Assembly: GCA_024234395.1 (NCBI GenBank)
Contig: JACKOH010000001.1
Span: 825,001-889,000, forward strand
Reading direction: 5' to 3'
Length of the DNA: 64,000 bases
Origin: Pseudomonadales bacterium
GTDB lineage: Bacteria; Pseudomonadota; Gammaproteobacteria; Pseudomonadales; Pseudohongiellaceae
Below the pieces are notes generated by a model. It worked only from the letters and a program-made list of their open reading frames with translations, did not search any database and was not told the DNA's origin. Both the position numbers and the translations under genes were made by a program. Positions 61,887 to 64,000 of the stretch are shown piece after piece (positions within the stretch are counted from its first letter, which is position 1; every line of letters starts with the position of its first letter).

Positions 61887-64000
61887 TCAGGCCACGTCCT
61901 GAATATTGGTGAGAGGAATATTTTTGGCGGTTTCCGCCGCTTTCATATAGTCCTCGATTTCATTGAAATTCAGGTAGCGATAGATGTTCCCGGACATGGT
62001 GTCGATATTTTTCATGTACTGCAGGTATTCGTCCATATCGGGAATTTTCCCCAGAGCCGCGCTGACTGCAGCCAGTTCGGAAGAGGCCAGGAATACATTG
62101 GCGCCCTGGCCCAGCCGGTTGGGGAAGTTGCGGGTCGAGGTGGATACCACCGTGGAGTTGGGAGCCACCCGGGCCTGATTGCCCATGCACAGTGAGCAGC
62201 CAGGCATTTCGGTGCGTGCTCCGGAGACCCCGAAGATATTGTAAATACCTTCCTCGGTGAGCTGATGTTCGTCCATCCGCGTCGGTGGAGCGACCCACAG
62301 TCTGGTTGGCAGTCCACCATCCACCTGCTTGAGAACTTCGCTGGCGGCCCGGAAATGACCGATATTGGTCATGCAGGAGCCGATGAACACTTCGTCGATC
62401 CTGGTGCCCTGTACTTCCGACAGCGGCTTCACATCGTCCGGATCGTTGGGGCAGGCCAGCAATGGCTCCCTGATCTCATTCAAATCAATTTCGATCACCT
62501 TGTAATAGTCGGCGTCGGCATCCGGTTCCAGCAGTTGGGGATCTTCCAGCCATGCTTCCATGGCCCGGGCGCGTCGCTCCAGTGTGCGGGCATCCTGATA
62601 GCCCTGGGCGATCATCCAGCGCAGCAGTGTTACGTTGGATTTAAAATATTCAATGATCGGCTCTTTGTTAAGGCGGATAGTGCAGCCGCCGGCCGAGCGT
62701 TCAGCTGAGGCGTCGGAGATTTCAAACGCCTGTTCCACTTTCAGGTCCGGCAGTCCCTCGATTTCCAGGATGCGGCCGGAGAAGATGTTCTTTTTGCCTT
62801 TCTTGGCAATGGTCAGATCGCCGGATTGAATGGCGGCATAGGGGATGGCGTTCACCAGATCACGCAGTGTGATACCGGGCTGCATTTCGCCCTTGAAACG
62901 CACCAGCACGGATTCCGGCATATCCAGCGGCATGACACCGGTCGCCGCGGCGAAAGCCACCAGGCCGGAACCGGCCGGGAAGGAGATTCCGATCGGAAAA
63001 CGGGTATGTGAGTCGCCACCGGTACCCACGGTGTCTGGCAGCAGCATGCGGTTCAGCCAGGAGTGGATGATGCCGTCCCCGGGGCGCAGGGACACGCCGC
63101 CGCGGGTCTGGATAAAATCAGGCAGCGTGTGCTGGGTTTCGATGTCCACCGGTTTGGGATAGGCGGCGGTGTGGCAGAAAGACTGCATTACCAGATCGGC
63201 GGAAAATCCCAGGCAGGCCAGGTCTTTCAGTTCGTCGCGGGTCATGGGGCCGGTGGTGTCCTGGCTACCCACGGTGGTCATTTTCGGTTCGCAGTAGGTG
63301 CCTGGTCGGACGCCGGCGACGCCGCAGGCGCGGCCGACAATCTTCTGAGCCAGGGTGTAACCCTTGCTGGACTCCTCACCGCTGACCGGAACCCGGAACA
63401 CATCGGAGTGGGGCAGCCCCAGGCTTTCGCGGGCCCGCTGGGTCAGGCCACGGCCAATGATCAGGGGAATCCGGCCGCCGGCGCGGACTTCGTCCAGCAA
63501 TACTTCAGTCTTCAGTTCGAATTCGGCCAGCAGTTCATCGCTGTCATGGCGGGTCACGCGACCGTCATAAACGTGAATATCGATCACATCACCGGTGTTA
63601 AGGCTGTCCACATCGCATTCAAAGGGCAGGGCGCCGGCATCTTCCATGGTATTGAAGAAAATTGGCGCGATCTTGCCGCCGATACAGATACCGCCGGCAC
63701 GCTTATTGGGGACGTGAGGGATGTCATCGCCGATGTACCAGAGCACCGAGTTGGTAGCGGACTTACGCGACGAGCCGGTACCCATGACATCGCCGACCAT
63801 GGCAACCGGGTAGCCTTTCTTCTTTAATTCGGCGATCTGTTGTTCCGCGTCGGTTACGCCATCGCGGGGATTCTTGTACATGGCCTTGGCATGCAGGGGA
63901 ATATCCGGCCTTGACCAGGCATCCTGGGCCGGGGACAGATCATCGGTGTTGGTTTCGCCGGGTACCTTGAAAACGGTAACCGTGATCACGGTGGGAATTT
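61887..64000 (-). CDS. acnB: aconitate hydratase B / 2-methylisocitrate dehydratase (5' end beyond window)
   Basis: The frame is open to the right edge; the visible 700 or so residues start in the swivelling domain region VPGETNTDDLSPAQDAWSRP, so the N-terminal HEAT-like domain (about 165 residues in AcnB) is missing. The [4Fe-4S] cysteines are in FIGSCMTNIGHFRAA and GCSLCMGNQARV. Substrate motifs GTGSSRKSATNS and GTGGDSHTRFPIGISFPAGS are intact. Citrate cycle enzyme, also active on 2-methylisocitrate. Followed by its own strong hairpin. Confidence 0.96.
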   Translation of the reverse strand, partial: IPTVITVTVFKVPGETNTDDLSPAQDAWSRPDIPLHAKAMYKNPRDGVTDAEQQIAELKKKGYPVAMVGDVMGTGSSRKSATNSVLWYIGDDIPHVPNKRAGGICIGGKIAPIFFNTMEDAGALPFECDVDSLNTGDVIDIHVYDGRVTRHDSDELLAEFELKTEVLLDEVRAGGRIPLIIGRGLTQRARESLGLPHSDVFRVPVSGEESSKGYTLAQKIVGRACGVAGVRPGTYCEPKMTTVGSQDTTGPMTRDELKDLACLGFSADLVMQSFCHTAAYPKPVDIETQHTLPDFIQTRGGVSLRPGDGIIHSWLNRMLLPDTVGTGGDSHTRFPIGISFPAGSGLVAFAAATGVMPLDMPESVLVRFKGEMQPGITLRDLVNAIPYAAIQSGDLTIAKKGKKNIFSGRILEIEGLPDLKVEQAFEISDASAERSAGGCTIRLNKEPIIEYFKSNVTLLRWMIAQGYQDARTLERRARAMEAWLEDPQLLEPDADADYYKVIEIDLNEIREPLLACPNDPDDVKPLSEVQGTRIDEVFIGSCMTNIGHFRAASEVLKQVDGGLPTRLWVAPPTRMDEHQLTEEGIYNIFGVSGARTEMPGCSLCMGNQARVAPNSTVVSTSTRNFPNRLGQGANVFLASSELAAVSAALGKIPDMDEYLQYMKNIDTMSGNIYRYLNFNEIEDYMKAAETAKNIPLTNIQDVA

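Overview
The window is about 64 kb of gene-dense chromosome from a gammaproteobacterium, moderately GC-rich by eye. The gene content and order point to a relative of the Pseudomonadales/Cellvibrionales: sigma-54 regulator FleQ, purM-purN-DUF3108, DUF2066-hda, arsC-wrbA-DUF2069, the run aspS-yebC-ruvCAB-tolQRAB-pal-cpoB-queE-queC-tRNA-Lys, nadA-bepA-tusA-perM-dapA-bamC, prfB-lysS, and nadK-glpG-yeaC-DUF2797-pepN. As far as I remember, these blocks resemble the order in Pseudomonas aeruginosa. That comparison is from memory and was not computed. No rRNA, CRISPR array, transposase, integrase or prophage gene was seen.

Layout. 0-4 kb: the 3' part of fleQ, then DUF3108, purN and purM on the minus strand. 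4-11 kb: DUF2066 and hda, then DUF2069, wrbA, arsC and a YihY-type membrane protein (minus), acylphosphatase (plus), proS and an HU-like protein (minus). 12-24 kb: a long plus-strand block with a FmdB-type zinc ribbon, aspS, yebC, the Holliday-junction genes ruvCAB, the Tol-Pal envelope system, and queE/queC ending in tRNA-Lys. ybgC, usual between ruvB and tolQ, is missing.

24.5-35 kb is the accessory part. It lies between tRNA-Lys and nadA and starts with about 2 kb of gene-poor, AT-richer DNA holding an unrecognised gene and a PilZ gene. Next comes a carbon-metabolism cassette: alpha-glucan phosphorylase, phosphoketolase, transaldolase and (convergent) acetate kinase. It could take stored glucan to acetyl phosphate, acetate and ATP. 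The transaldolase is cut by one in-frame TGA just after its catalytic lysine. After that come a secreted alpha/beta hydrolase resembling the PETase/cutinase family and a SRAP DNA-crosslink repair protein.

35-64 kb is mostly core again: nadA, bepA, tusA, perM, dapA, bamC, rmuC, miaE, an unknown protein, a leucine-rich-repeat lipoprotein, an FKBP isomerase, an M18 aminopeptidase, mnmC, prfB with its programmed frameshift, lysS, ung, queD, tRNA-Val, tRNA-Asp, a D-cysteine desulfhydrase/ACC deaminase homologue, a nucleotide-sugar epimerase, nadK, glpG, yeaC, DUF2797, pepN and the C-terminal part of acnB, cut by the right edge.

The most unusual non-genic feature is a set of short tandem repeats with periods of about 10-14 nt, different in sequence at each place but regular in spacing: 14 nt x6 after aspS, 11 nt x7 and 12 nt x3 between tRNA-Val and tRNA-Asp, 10 nt x3 before cpoB, and 12 nt x5 inside the extended 3' end of fleQ. 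Other points of interest are the broken transaldolase in an otherwise intact phosphoketolase cassette, the PETase-like hydrolase, and a 19-bp perfect hairpin upstream of nadA.
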